From Myxococcus landrumus (lineage in GTDB: Bacteria > Myxococcota > Myxococcia > Myxococcales > Myxococcaceae), in assembly GCF_017301635.1 (NCBI RefSeq), contig NZ_CP071091.1:7804501-7868500 (forward strand): a stretch of 64,000 nucleotides of DNA. Reading direction: 5' to 3'. Position 1 is the stretch's first letter. Each line of letters opens with the position of its first letter. The translations under genes and the position numbers were made by a program. Below are positions 17,057 through 24,493 of this stretch, piece by piece. The notes under the pieces are model-generated. The model did no database searches, was not told the DNA's origin, and was given only the letters and a program-made list of their open reading frames with translations.

Positions 17057-17845
17057 ATGCACACCCTCTATGGGCTTGGTGTCTCGGGTTGGACGGAGAA
17101 GGCTCGCTGGGCGCTGTCGCATCACGGTGTGGAGTACCGCTATCGGGAGCACACGCCGCTCATCGGAGAGCTGGCCCTGCGCTGGCGCACGCCGAACGGA
17201 CCCAGGCCCACCACGGTGCCCCTGCTCCTCGAGGACGCCCGTGTGACGATGGGCTCGTTCAACATCGCACAGCGAGCGGAGGCGCTGGGCACGGGTGCAC
17301 CGCCCCTGTTCCCCGCCTCCGCGCTGCCCACCATCCAGCGATGGGAAGAGGTCGGCGACCACGTGCTGCGCATCGCTCGCGCCAGCGTGCTGCGCCGCAT
17401 GCTCGGCAACCCGCGAGCCCTGGACGAGAGCCTGCCTTCCTTCATCCCGGGCTTCCTGCGCGCCGTCTCCAGGCCCACGGCGCGCATGGGCGTGAGCTTC
17501 CTCGCGCGCAAGCACAGCGCCGTCTCGGACCCGGAGGCCGCCATCCGCGACACCGTCATCCCCGCGCTGGAGCGCCTGCGCGCCGAGCTTCGGGGACGCC
17601 CCTACCTGATGGACGAAGGCTTCACGTACGCGGACATCACCGCGTGCACCATGCTCCAGTTCGCGCGGCCCATGGATGAAGCCTGGTGGCCCCTGGCCCC
17701 CGCCACGCGTGAGGTCTGGCACCACGAGTCCCTCGCCGCCGCGTTCCCCGACCTGCTCGAGTGGCGGGCGGCGCTCTACGAGAAGCACCGCCGCCCTCCG
17801 CTTCGCGTCCTTCCCTCGGGCGCCAACAGCGCGTCCGCCGCGTGA
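17057..17845 (+). CDS. Glutathione S-transferase family protein
   Basis: 262 residues from ATG 17057; an in-frame upstream start at 17012 would add 15 poorly conserved residues. The N-terminal thioredoxin-like domain starts 'HTLYGLGVSGWTEKARWALSHHGVEYRYREHTPL', the typical GST opening with a Ser/Trp pair in place of the catalytic Cys. It continues with 'TVPLLLEDARVTMGSFNIAQRAEALG', matching the glutathione-binding 'VP.L......ES..I..YL' pattern, although the usual Glu-Ser is Gly-Ser. The helical C-terminal domain with 'GRPYLMDEGFTYADITACTML' is well kept. Probably a cytoplasmic conjugating or reductase enzyme; the substrate is unknown. Confidence 0.88.
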   Translation: MHTLYGLGVSGWTEKARWALSHHGVEYRYREHTPLIGELALRWRTPNGPRPTTVPLLLEDARVTMGSFNIAQRAEALGTGAPPLFPASALPTIQRWEEVGDHVLRIARASVLRRMLGNPRALDESLPSFIPGFLRAVSRPTARMGVSFLARKHSAVSDPEAAIRDTVIPALERLRAELRGRPYLMDEGFTYADITACTMLQFARPMDEAWWPLAPATREVWHHESLAAAFPDLLEWRAALYEKHRRPPLRVLPSGANSASAA

Positions 17846-17854
17846 CGTCCGGGC

Positions 17855-18646
17855 CTACTTCGCCTTCGTCTTTGGAGCAGGCGCGGGAACAGGCGCGGGC
17901 GGCTTGCCCTGCTGCTGGGACATGCGCTGGCGAATCATCTCCTGAATCTGCTGGGGCGTCTTGCCCTTGAAGTCCTCGGGCTTGAAGGACTGGAGCGCGT
18001 TGCCCGCGCCGGCCGCCGCGTCCAACTCGTCGTAGTCCGCGGGCACGGTGAAGACCGCCGCCGGCTGCGCGCCCGTCTGGATGTTCAGCACGTCAATCTC
18101 CGACTGGAGCTTGCCGGCCAGGTCATAGGTGTGGCTGCGCACGTAGGCCACTTCGGGGAGGTCCGTGGGCCGCCACACCTTCTGGCGCTGGATGCTGCCC
18201 TCGGCGCCGGGAGGAACACCCTCGTAGATGTCCGTCGGGTGGCCGTTGACCTTCTCGGAGCCGGTCTTCTTGTAGCCCTGCGCCGTGAAGCACGCGTCGA
18301 AGTCCTGGCCCTTGCCCGAGCACTCGCCGGGAATCTTCACCGGCAGCTCGTCCAGGCTGCGCACCGTGGCCGCCTTCCTCTGGTGGAAGAGCGTGGTGCC
18401 CGTGCGCTTCTCCCAATCGAAGATGATGGACATGCCGCCCGGGACTTCGGCGGGGGACAGGTCCATGCGCAGCATGCCCGTGCGGCCGTACATCTTGCCC
18501 TTCGTCTCCGAGGGCGCCTTCTGCCCGGGCACGGGCGCGCTCTTCACGCGCAGCTCTCCCACCCAATCCGCGAGGGCGGGCATGGAGACCAACAGCGAGG
18601 CGGCGACGACCTTCGGCAGCGCGCGGCGGAGTGAGAAAGGGTTCAT
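17855..18646 (-). CDS. Exported DUF4412-like protein
   Basis: 263 residues from ATG 18646; the frame extends four codons further upstream. MNPFSLRRALPKVVAASLLVSMPALADW is a Sec signal peptide with an AxA-type cleavage site. The mature part has the pattern 'GKMYGRTGMLRMDLSPAEVPGGMSIIFDWEKRT...' followed by 'SEKVNGHPTDIYE' and 'RSHTYDLAGKLQSEIDVLNIQTG', which resembles DUF4412 or outer-membrane lipoprotein-sorting-type beta folds. The C-terminus is a Gln/Pro/Ala/Lys-rich tail (PPAPVPAPAPKTKAK). Periplasmic or secreted; function unknown. It converges with the GST gene, 9 bases apart. Confidence 0.8.
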   Translation of the reverse strand: MNPFSLRRALPKVVAASLLVSMPALADWVGELRVKSAPVPGQKAPSETKGKMYGRTGMLRMDLSPAEVPGGMSIIFDWEKRTGTTLFHQRKAATVRSLDELPVKIPGECSGKGQDFDACFTAQGYKKTGSEKVNGHPTDIYEGVPPGAEGSIQRQKVWRPTDLPEVAYVRSHTYDLAGKLQSEIDVLNIQTGAQPAAVFTVPADYDELDAAAGAGNALQSFKPEDFKGKTPQQIQEMIRQRMSQQQGKPPAPVPAPAPKTKAK

Positions 18647-18764
18647 GTGACGCAACACAATCCACCGCGCTCGCGCCTGTCAAACTCCGCCTGAAACACG
18701 AACGGCGCCGGCCTCGTGAAAGGCGCGGCGCCGTGGCGCACATGAGACGTGACAGCGGCGGGTG

Positions 18765-19799
18765 TCAGCCCGGCTGGCAGACCTGGCGGAGGATGTCGAG
18801 CGACTCCAGCGCCTTGCCCGCGCCAATCACGACGGCGGACAGCGGGTCCTCGGCGAGGAACACCGGCAGGCCCGTCTCCTCGCGCAGGAGCGTGTCCAGG
18901 TTCTTCAGCAGCGCGCCACCACCGGCCAGCACGATGCCCCTGTCGGCGATGTCACCGGCGAGCTCCGGCGGCGTGCGCTCCAGCGTCAGCTTCACGGCCT
19001 CGACGATGCCATTGACGGGCTCGGCGAGCGCGTCGCGCACCTCGTCGCTGGACACCGTCAGCGTGCGCGGCACACCGGCCACCAGGTCGCGACCCTTGAT
19101 CTCCATGGTCATGACCTCGTCCGTCGGGTACGCCGTGCCGATGCCCATCTTGATGAGCTCCGCCGTGCGCTCGCCGATGAGCAGGTTGTACTTGCGCTTC
19201 ACGTACTGGATGATGGCCTCGTCCAGCTTGTCGCCGCCGATGCGCACGCTCTTGGCGAACACGATGCCGGCGAGGCTGATGACCGCGACATCGGACGTAC
19301 CACCGCCGATATCCACAATCATGTTGCCGCTGGGCTCCGTCACCGGAAGGCCCGCGCCGATGGCCGCCGCCATGGGCTGCTCAATCAGGTAGACCTCGCG
19401 AGCGCCCGCGTTCGCCGCGGCCTCGCGCACCGCGCGGCGCTCCACCTCGGTGATGCCGGAGGGGATGCCGATGATGATGCGCGGGTTCACCAGCGTCTTG
19501 CGGTTGTGCGCGCTCTGGATGAAGTAGCGCAGCATCGCCGCCGTGATTTCGAAGTCCGCGATGACGCCGTCCTTCATGGGGCGAATCGCGACGATGTTGC
19601 CCGGCGTGCGGCCCAACATCTCCTTGGCTTCCTTGCCCACCGCGAGGACCTTCTTGCCCCCGCGCGCGTCCTGTTGGACGGCCACCACCGAGGGCTCGTT
19701 GGACACGATGCCCTGACCGCGGATGTAGATGAGCGTGTTCGCCGTGCCGAGGTCGATGGCGAGGTCGCGCGAAAAGAGGGTGTGAAGCCAGTCGAACAT
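18765..19799 (-). CDS. mreB: Rod shape-determining protein MreB
   Basis: 344 residues, ATG 19799. Typical MreB from the start: 'FSRDLAIDLGTANTLIYIRGQGIVSNEPSVVA' (phosphate 1 motif), 'RPMKDGVIADFEITAAMLRYFI', then PSGITEVERRAVREAAANAG, MVVDIGGGTSDVAVISL-like phosphate 2 (here IVDIGGGTSDVAVISLAGI), and 'GIVLAGGGALLKNLDTLL' (adenosine motif). This bacterial actin homologue forms membrane-associated filaments that direct peptidoglycan synthesis; in myxobacteria it is also linked to gliding motility. mreC/mreD/pbp2 are not adjacent, so the gene is separate from the usual mre operon here. Length and motifs are normal. Confidence 0.97.
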   Translation of the reverse strand: MFDWLHTLFSRDLAIDLGTANTLIYIRGQGIVSNEPSVVAVQQDARGGKKVLAVGKEAKEMLGRTPGNIVAIRPMKDGVIADFEITAAMLRYFIQSAHNRKTLVNPRIIIGIPSGITEVERRAVREAAANAGAREVYLIEQPMAAAIGAGLPVTEPSGNMIVDIGGGTSDVAVISLAGIVFAKSVRIGGDKLDEAIIQYVKRKYNLLIGERTAELIKMGIGTAYPTDEVMTMEIKGRDLVAGVPRTLTVSSDEVRDALAEPVNGIVEAVKLTLERTPPELAGDIADRGIVLAGGGALLKNLDTLLREETGLPVFLAEDPLSAVVIGAGKALESLDILRQVCQPG

Positions 19800-19950
19800 A
19801 CGAGGGCGGAAACTTTCGGAAAGTCGGCGGAATTTCCCGCTGGCGCGTGGGGGAATGCGGCCGCGAAGGTACTACGCGACGCGGCACGGAGGAAGAAAAG
19901 CCGGTGGTTCCTCCATATCCGCCTGGAGGGCAGTCGACCAGCGGACGCGG

Positions 19951-20493
19951 TCAGGGGGAGACGTCCAAGGGGGCCTGCTCGAAGCCCGAGGCCAGCACTC
20001 CCACCTGCAAGGCGTCCGCGTCCGGTTCCTTCCCCGCCTGCTCCCCACCCACGAAGACCACCTCGGCGGGCTCGTGCCGCGTCGCGGGGCGGGTGGTGGC
20101 GCTGAGCAGCCCATCCCGGACCGGCTCGAACAGGAGCGCGGTGAGATACCAGGCCGGCGCGTAGTCCAGCCGGATGAGGCCGTGCACGCTCCACCGGTGC
20201 GGCGAGTAGTCCCAGGGGCACCGGCCCAAGAGCCGCCGCAGCAGCCACCCGGTGGCGTACTCGGCGCCGAAGATGAGGGCGGTGTAGGCCAGCGCCCTCA
20301 CGGGACGGGGATAGGGCTTGAGCCGCGCGGAGACGTGCTCCAGCGCCAGGGCCGTGCCCCCGTAGATGGGGTGCATCCACAGGTAGGTGGTCGCCGTGGC
20401 GCTCCGGTCTCTCTTCAAGGCCGCGCCCGCCCCCGTGAACAGCACCTCCAACACCCACCCCGTGCAGCCGTACAGAAAGAATCGCGAGAGCAC
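19951..20493 (-). CDS. Putative ABC-transporter type IV membrane protein (PF06541/CmpB-like)
   Basis: 180 residues, ATG 20493. Opening 'FFLYGCTGWVLEVLFTG' with 'TTYLWMHPIYGGTALALEHV' and 'RALAYTALIFGAEYATGWLLRRLLG' is the signature of the PF06541 family, small integral membrane proteins with about four helices. The last ~50 residues are hydrophilic. 'Transporter' is a database name; no partner ATPase is present and the function is not established. The intergenic DNA upstream contains a strong hairpin (20570-20591). Confidence 0.8.
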   Translation of the reverse strand: MLSRFFLYGCTGWVLEVLFTGAGAALKRDRSATATTYLWMHPIYGGTALALEHVSARLKPYPRPVRALAYTALIFGAEYATGWLLRRLLGRCPWDYSPHRWSVHGLIRLDYAPAWYLTALLFEPVRDGLLSATTRPATRHEPAEVVFVGGEQAGKEPDADALQVGVLASGFEQAPLDVSP

Positions 20494-20569
20494 GCCCTCA
20501 AGCTAGGTCCGCCTTCCGGAACCCGCAGGCCCTCCGCCACGCTCGCTGTCCCCTGTGTGAGCCATGACG

Positions 20570-20591
20570 CCCCCCTCGTCCGCGAGGGGGG
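20570..20591. terminator. Strong GC hairpin in intergenic DNA
   Basis: CCCCCCTCG at 20570-20578 and CGAGGGGGG at 20583-20591 form a perfect 9-bp stem with a TCCG loop. It lies 77 bases before the start of the minus-strand membrane protein and 163 before the plus-strand gene at 20754. No gene ends here, so it may be a 5'-leader structure rather than a terminator. Confidence 0.4.
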
Positions 20592-20753
20592 GACATGGGC
20601 CTACAGCCCACGCGTGACGCACCCGTCTGGAGCATGGCGCCGTCGCCGCGCGTCAGGTGAAGGACAGGAGGAACAGGTGGGGGACAGCGGACTGGCGGGC
20701 TTGGGAAACCGGCGCTTTACGAGGCTGGGGGCGGCGTAGTACCTGAACGATTG

Positions 20754-21260
20754 ATGCGCTCCCCCGGCACGACATCACGACTGCCCGGTACCGGGAGCGA
20801 GAGGCTCCGGACGGTGCTGCTCGCCCTGGGGATGGCGCTCGTCGTGGCCACGGTGCTCCCCGCGGACGCCGTGGCGGAGGCCCCCCGAGGCACCCAGGAG
20901 CGCGGCCTCCACCTGGACCCGGGCGCGACGTCGGTCCGCCAGGGCGTGAAGTCGTCGAAAGGCGGCTCACGCCGATGGGGCGCGCAGCTCAATGTCACCG
21001 ACCTGGGCGGCTGGGACTCGGCGCTCCAGGCGGGGGCGGGGCTCGCGTTCAGCGCGCCGTCCTTCACGCGGGGCCGCGAGTCCTCCTTCGCGCCGGACCT
21101 CCAGGCCCTCCATCGCTGGGGGCGTGAGCGCCGTCACGCCGTCACTCGCGCCACGCTGCTCAAACGCCGGGCCCCGGCGGCGCCTACGTCGAGCGGGGAT
21201 ATCGCGGACCGTCCTTCCATCGTGACGTGTCCCCTGCGTGGCCCACCCGCGGTGGGCTGA
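20754..21260 (+). CDS. Small putative exported protein
   Basis: 168 residues from ATG 20754 (a TTG precedes it in frame). No ribosome binding site is obvious. Residues about 14-38 (ERLRTVLLALGMALVVATVL, then PADAVAEA) look like a Sec signal peptide with an AxA cleavage site. The first ~115 codons have the strong third-position G/C bias of real genes. After 'LQALHRWG' the bias fades and the sequence becomes Arg-rich, so the true gene may be frameshifted or truncated near its end. A segment QLNVTDLGGWDSALQAGAGL resembles an outer-membrane strand. Function unknown. Confidence 0.45.
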   Translation: MRSPGTTSRLPGTGSERLRTVLLALGMALVVATVLPADAVAEAPRGTQERGLHLDPGATSVRQGVKSSKGGSRRWGAQLNVTDLGGWDSALQAGAGLAFSAPSFTRGRESSFAPDLQALHRWGRERRHAVTRATLLKRRAPAAPTSSGDIADRPSIVTCPLRGPPAVG

Positions 21261-21402
21261 AGAGCGTTTGGCCAGTTGAGTCAGGCGCTCGCGCGGAGCC
21301 CTCGGGCCCGCCGTGACGTCTTCGTGTCCTTGCTTGCGTCCGCGGGCAACGACGCTTGTGTCCCCATTCCCATCCCATTTCTTTTTTTGTCGAGGTGAGT
21401 TG

Positions 21403-23526
21403 ATGCACGGAGCCCACGAGGTCCTCCAGGCCATTGCCATCGTCCTGTGCGTCGCCGCGGTGACGACGGTGCTCTTCCAGAAGCTGCGCCAGCCCGTGGT
21501 GCTGGGCTACATCCTCGCGGGCCTGGTGGTGGGCCCGTACGTCCCCATTCCCCTGGTGGCCAACCCCGACGTCGTCACGACGCTGTCGGAGCTGGGCGTC
21601 ATCCTGCTGATGTTCTCGCTGGGGTTGGAGTTCAGCCTCCGCAAGCTGTTCTCCGTGGGCTTCACCGCGGGCGTCACCGCCGTCATCCAGTGCAGCATCA
21701 TGGTGTGGCTGGGCATCGTGGTGGGGAAGGCCTTCGGGTGGACGACGCTGGAGGGCCTCTTCGTCGGCGCGCTCATCGCCGTCTCCAGCACCACCATCAT
21801 CGCCAAGGCGTTCGACGAGCAGGGCGTCCGGGGACGGATGCGCGAGCTGGTGGTGGGCGTGCTCATCGTCGAGGACCTCATCGCGGTGTTGATGATGGCC
21901 ACGCTCACGGCCATCTCCACGGGCGCGGGCCTGAACGTGAAGGACCTGACCTTCACCACGGGCAAGCTGGTGGCGTTCCTGGTGGGCCTGGTGGCGGTGG
22001 GCCTGTTCATCATCCCCCGCGCCATGCGGGCGGTCATCAAGCTGAACCGGCCGGAGACGACGCTCGTGACGAGCGTGGGCATCTGCTTCGCGGTGGCGCT
22101 GCTGGCGCAGTCCTTCGGCTACTCGGTGGCGCTGGGCGCGTTCCTCGCGGGCTCGCTGGTGGCGGAGTCCGGTGAGGAGAAGCTGGTGGAGCACCTGGTG
22201 CAGCCGGTGCGCGACATGTTCGCGGCCATCTTCTTCGTGTCGGTGGGCATGCTCATCAACCCGGCGCTCATCGCGGAGCACTGGGTGGCCATCCTCGTGC
22301 TCACCGTGGTGGTCATCGTCGGCAAGCTCTTCGGCGTGACGCTGGGCGCGTTCCTCACCGGCAACGGCACGCGCACCTCCGTGCAGGCGGGGTTGAGCCT
22401 GGCGCAGATTGGCGAGTTCTCCTTCATCATCGCGGGCCTGGGCCTGTCGCTGAAGGCCACCGGCACGTTCATCTACCCGGTGGCGGTGGCGGTGTCCGCC
22501 ATCACCACGCTGACGACGCCGCTGCTCATCAAGGTGTCAGGGCCGGTGGCCACGTGGGTGGACCGCAAGCTGCCCAAGCCGCTCCAGACGTTCGTCACGC
22601 TGTACGGCACCTGGGTGGAGAAGCTGCGCGAGGCGCCGCGGCGGGAGACCTTGGGCGCGGGCGTGCGCCGGCAGATTCGCCTGCTGGTGCTGGACGCGGT
22701 GCTGCTGGTGGCGCTGGTGATTGGCACCTCGCTGTCGGCGGACCGCATGGCCAGCTTCGTCGAGGCCCGCACGGGCGTGGACGAGGACCTGTCCCGCAAC
22801 CTCATCCTGGGCGGCGCGGTGCTGCTCGCGGTGCCCTTCATCCTGGGCGTCATCGGCATCGCGCGGCGGCTGGGCGTGCTGCTGGCGGAGGCGGCGCTGC
22901 CCGCGCGCACGGACGGGAAGCTGGACCTGGCGGTGGCGCCCCGGCGCGTGCTGACCGTCACCCTCCAGGTGGGCATCATGCTGCTGGTGAGCATCCCGGT
23001 GGTGATGGTGACGCAGCCGTTCCTCAAGAACGCGGCCGGTCCCCTCATCGTGCTGACGCTGGTGGGCGTCATGGGCGTCACGTTCTGGCGCGGTGCCACG
23101 AACCTGCACGGCCACGTGCGCGCCGGAGCGCAGGTCATCGTCGCGGCGCTGGCGGCGCAGTCGCACTCGAAGGAGCCGGGCGCCCACCCGGATGAGCACG
23201 CGCTGGACCACGTCCAGGGCCTGTTGCCGGGCCTGGGCGCGCCGGCCTCCGTGCGGCTGGAGGACACCAGCCCCGTGGCGGGCAAGTCGCTGGCGGAGGT
23301 GAACCTGCGCGGCCTCACCGGCGCGACGGTGCTCGCCATCCAGCGTGGCGAGGAGAGCCTGTCGGTGCCCACCGCGCAGGAGGTGCTGCGCGTGGGTGAC
23401 GTGCTCGCGCTGATGGGGACGAGCGAGGCGGTGGAGGCCGCCAAGGCGCTGCTGACGGGGGCCGTGGCGTCCGCGCCGCCTCCCGTGGAGCCGCCGCCGT
23501 CCGAGACGACCCAGGCCCACGGCTGA
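21403..23526 (+). CDS. Cation:proton antiporter, CPA2 (KefB/KefC-like), with TrkA-C domain
   Basis: 707 residues from ATG 21403, preceded by GAGGTGA five bases away; the open frame upstream is not coding. The Na+/H+ exchanger domain covers about 1-395 with some 12 helices. It includes 'LGYILAGLVVGPYVPIP', 'ELGVILLMFSLGLEFSLRKL', 'VGALIAVSSTTIIAKAF' and 'EDLIAVLMMATLTAI' (the exchange-site Glu-Asp). A second membrane segment lies at about 430-600. A C-terminal TrkA-C-type domain at about 620-690 ('LEDTSPVAGKSLAEVNLRGLTGATVLAIQRG...VLRVGDVLALMG') likely binds a nucleotide or other small ligand. It should exchange K+ or Na+ for protons across the inner membrane. A T7 run (21382-21388) sits just before the ribosome binding site. 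Confidence 0.93.
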   Translation: MHGAHEVLQAIAIVLCVAAVTTVLFQKLRQPVVLGYILAGLVVGPYVPIPLVANPDVVTTLSELGVILLMFSLGLEFSLRKLFSVGFTAGVTAVIQCSIMVWLGIVVGKAFGWTTLEGLFVGALIAVSSTTIIAKAFDEQGVRGRMRELVVGVLIVEDLIAVLMMATLTAISTGAGLNVKDLTFTTGKLVAFLVGLVAVGLFIIPRAMRAVIKLNRPETTLVTSVGICFAVALLAQSFGYSVALGAFLAGSLVAESGEEKLVEHLVQPVRDMFAAIFFVSVGMLINPALIAEHWVAILVLTVVVIVGKLFGVTLGAFLTGNGTRTSVQAGLSLAQIGEFSFIIAGLGLSLKATGTFIYPVAVAVSAITTLTTPLLIKVSGPVATWVDRKLPKPLQTFVTLYGTWVEKLREAPRRETLGAGVRRQIRLLVLDAVLLVALVIGTSLSADRMASFVEARTGVDEDLSRNLILGGAVLLAVPFILGVIGIARRLGVLLAEAALPARTDGKLDLAVAPRRVLTVTLQVGIMLLVSIPVVMVTQPFLKNAAGPLIVLTLVGVMGVTFWRGATNLHGHVRAGAQVIVAALAAQSHSKEPGAHPDEHALDHVQGLLPGLGAPASVRLEDTSPVAGKSLAEVNLRGLTGATVLAIQRGEESLSVPTAQEVLRVGDVLALMGTSEAVEAAKALLTGAVASAPPPVEPPPSETTQAHG

Positions 23527-23541
23527 GGGGCGCGGGGGAGG

Positions 23542-23566
23542 GCGGCGGTCCTCGATGGGCCGCCGC
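23542..23566. terminator. Hairpin between convergent genes
   Basis: GCGGCGG (23542-23548) pairs with CCGCCGC (23560-23566) around an 11-base loop, between the antiporter stop (23526) and the convergent GT2 stop (23574). No T-tract; bidirectional terminator inferred from position. Confidence 0.45.
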
Positions 23567-23573
23567 TCCGCTC

Positions 23574-24293
23574 CTACCGCTTCAGGGCGTACTTGCCGAT
23601 GACGTAGAGGGCGCGCACGCCGTCCTTCCAGCCAATCTTCTTGCCCTCTTCGTACGTGCGCCCGTGGTAGCTGATGGGCACCTCGTAGATGCGCCAGTTG
23701 CCGCGCGCCACCTTGGCGGTGACTTCGGGCTCGAAGCCGAAGCGGTTCTCCTCCACCTCGAAGGAGCGCACCACTTCGGCGCGGAACGCCTTGTAGCAAG
23801 TCTCCATGTCGGTGAGGTTCAGCCCGCTCGTCATGTTGGAGAGCGTGGTGAGCAGGTTGTTGAGCACCGTGTGCCAGAAGTACAGCACCCGGCGCGGCGT
23901 GCCCGTGAAGCGGCTGCCGAACACCACGTCCGCTTCCCCATCCAGGATGGGCTGAATCACCTTGGGGATGTCGCGCGGGTCGTATTCCAGGTCCGCGTCC
24001 TGCACCAGGATGATGTCTCCAGTGGCCTCGGCGAAGCCACGGCGCAGCGCGGCGCCCTTGCCCTGGTTCTTCTCCTGGAACAACACCCGGATTTCATTCC
24101 GGTTCTGGGGGGTGCCCCCGAGTATCTCCACACCCTGTGCGGCCAGTTTCTCGAGAAGCTCGCGGCTTCCATCCCGAGAGCAATCGTCCACCAAGACGAT
24201 TTCCTTCGGAAAGTCGACAGCGATGCAACGGCGCAGCAGCTCCGCGAGTGTGGGAATCTCGTTGTAGACGGGGATGACCAGGGAGACGAGCAT
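23574..24293 (-). CDS. Glycosyltransferase family 2 (dolichol-phosphate mannosyltransferase-like)
   Basis: 239 residues, ATG 24293. GT-A fold signature: 'VSLVIPVYNEIPTLAELL', IVLVDDCSRDGSRELL (nucleotide-sugar site), 'NQGKGAALRRGFAEATGDIILVQDADLEYDP' with the DAD metal-binding triad, then 'VVFGSRFTG'. Later 'LTDMETCYKAFRAEV...' and 'EPEVTAKVARGNWRIYEVPISYHGR' complete the DPM1/GtrB-like pattern. The product probably transfers a sugar to a polyprenyl phosphate on the cytoplasmic face. No C-terminal membrane helices are present. It converges with the antiporter gene. Confidence 0.92.
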   Translation of the reverse strand: MLVSLVIPVYNEIPTLAELLRRCIAVDFPKEIVLVDDCSRDGSRELLEKLAAQGVEILGGTPQNRNEIRVLFQEKNQGKGAALRRGFAEATGDIILVQDADLEYDPRDIPKVIQPILDGEADVVFGSRFTGTPRRVLYFWHTVLNNLLTTLSNMTSGLNLTDMETCYKAFRAEVVRSFEVEENRFGFEPEVTAKVARGNWRIYEVPISYHGRTYEEGKKIGWKDGVRALYVIGKYALKR

Positions 24294-24493
24294 GACGCTC
24301 CGCGCTCTACCTCATTTCGACCCGGGGGGCGAATGTCCAGCACCCGGCGCGTGTCAGGACGGTGCCTGCCCTTTCACGCCCAGGCGGTGTGAGATGGGGT
24401 GTAGCACGCGTCACGTGTATCGGGCGGAATGCTCCGGTGGGGCAGGGGCCGTGGGGGGCTCCCTGCTGACGTGTGACAGTGGAAGGGAACGCC

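Noticed and set aside
21382..21388. T7 run before the antiporter as a rho-independent terminator
   Set aside because: No GC stem precedes it; it lies just before the ribosome binding site.
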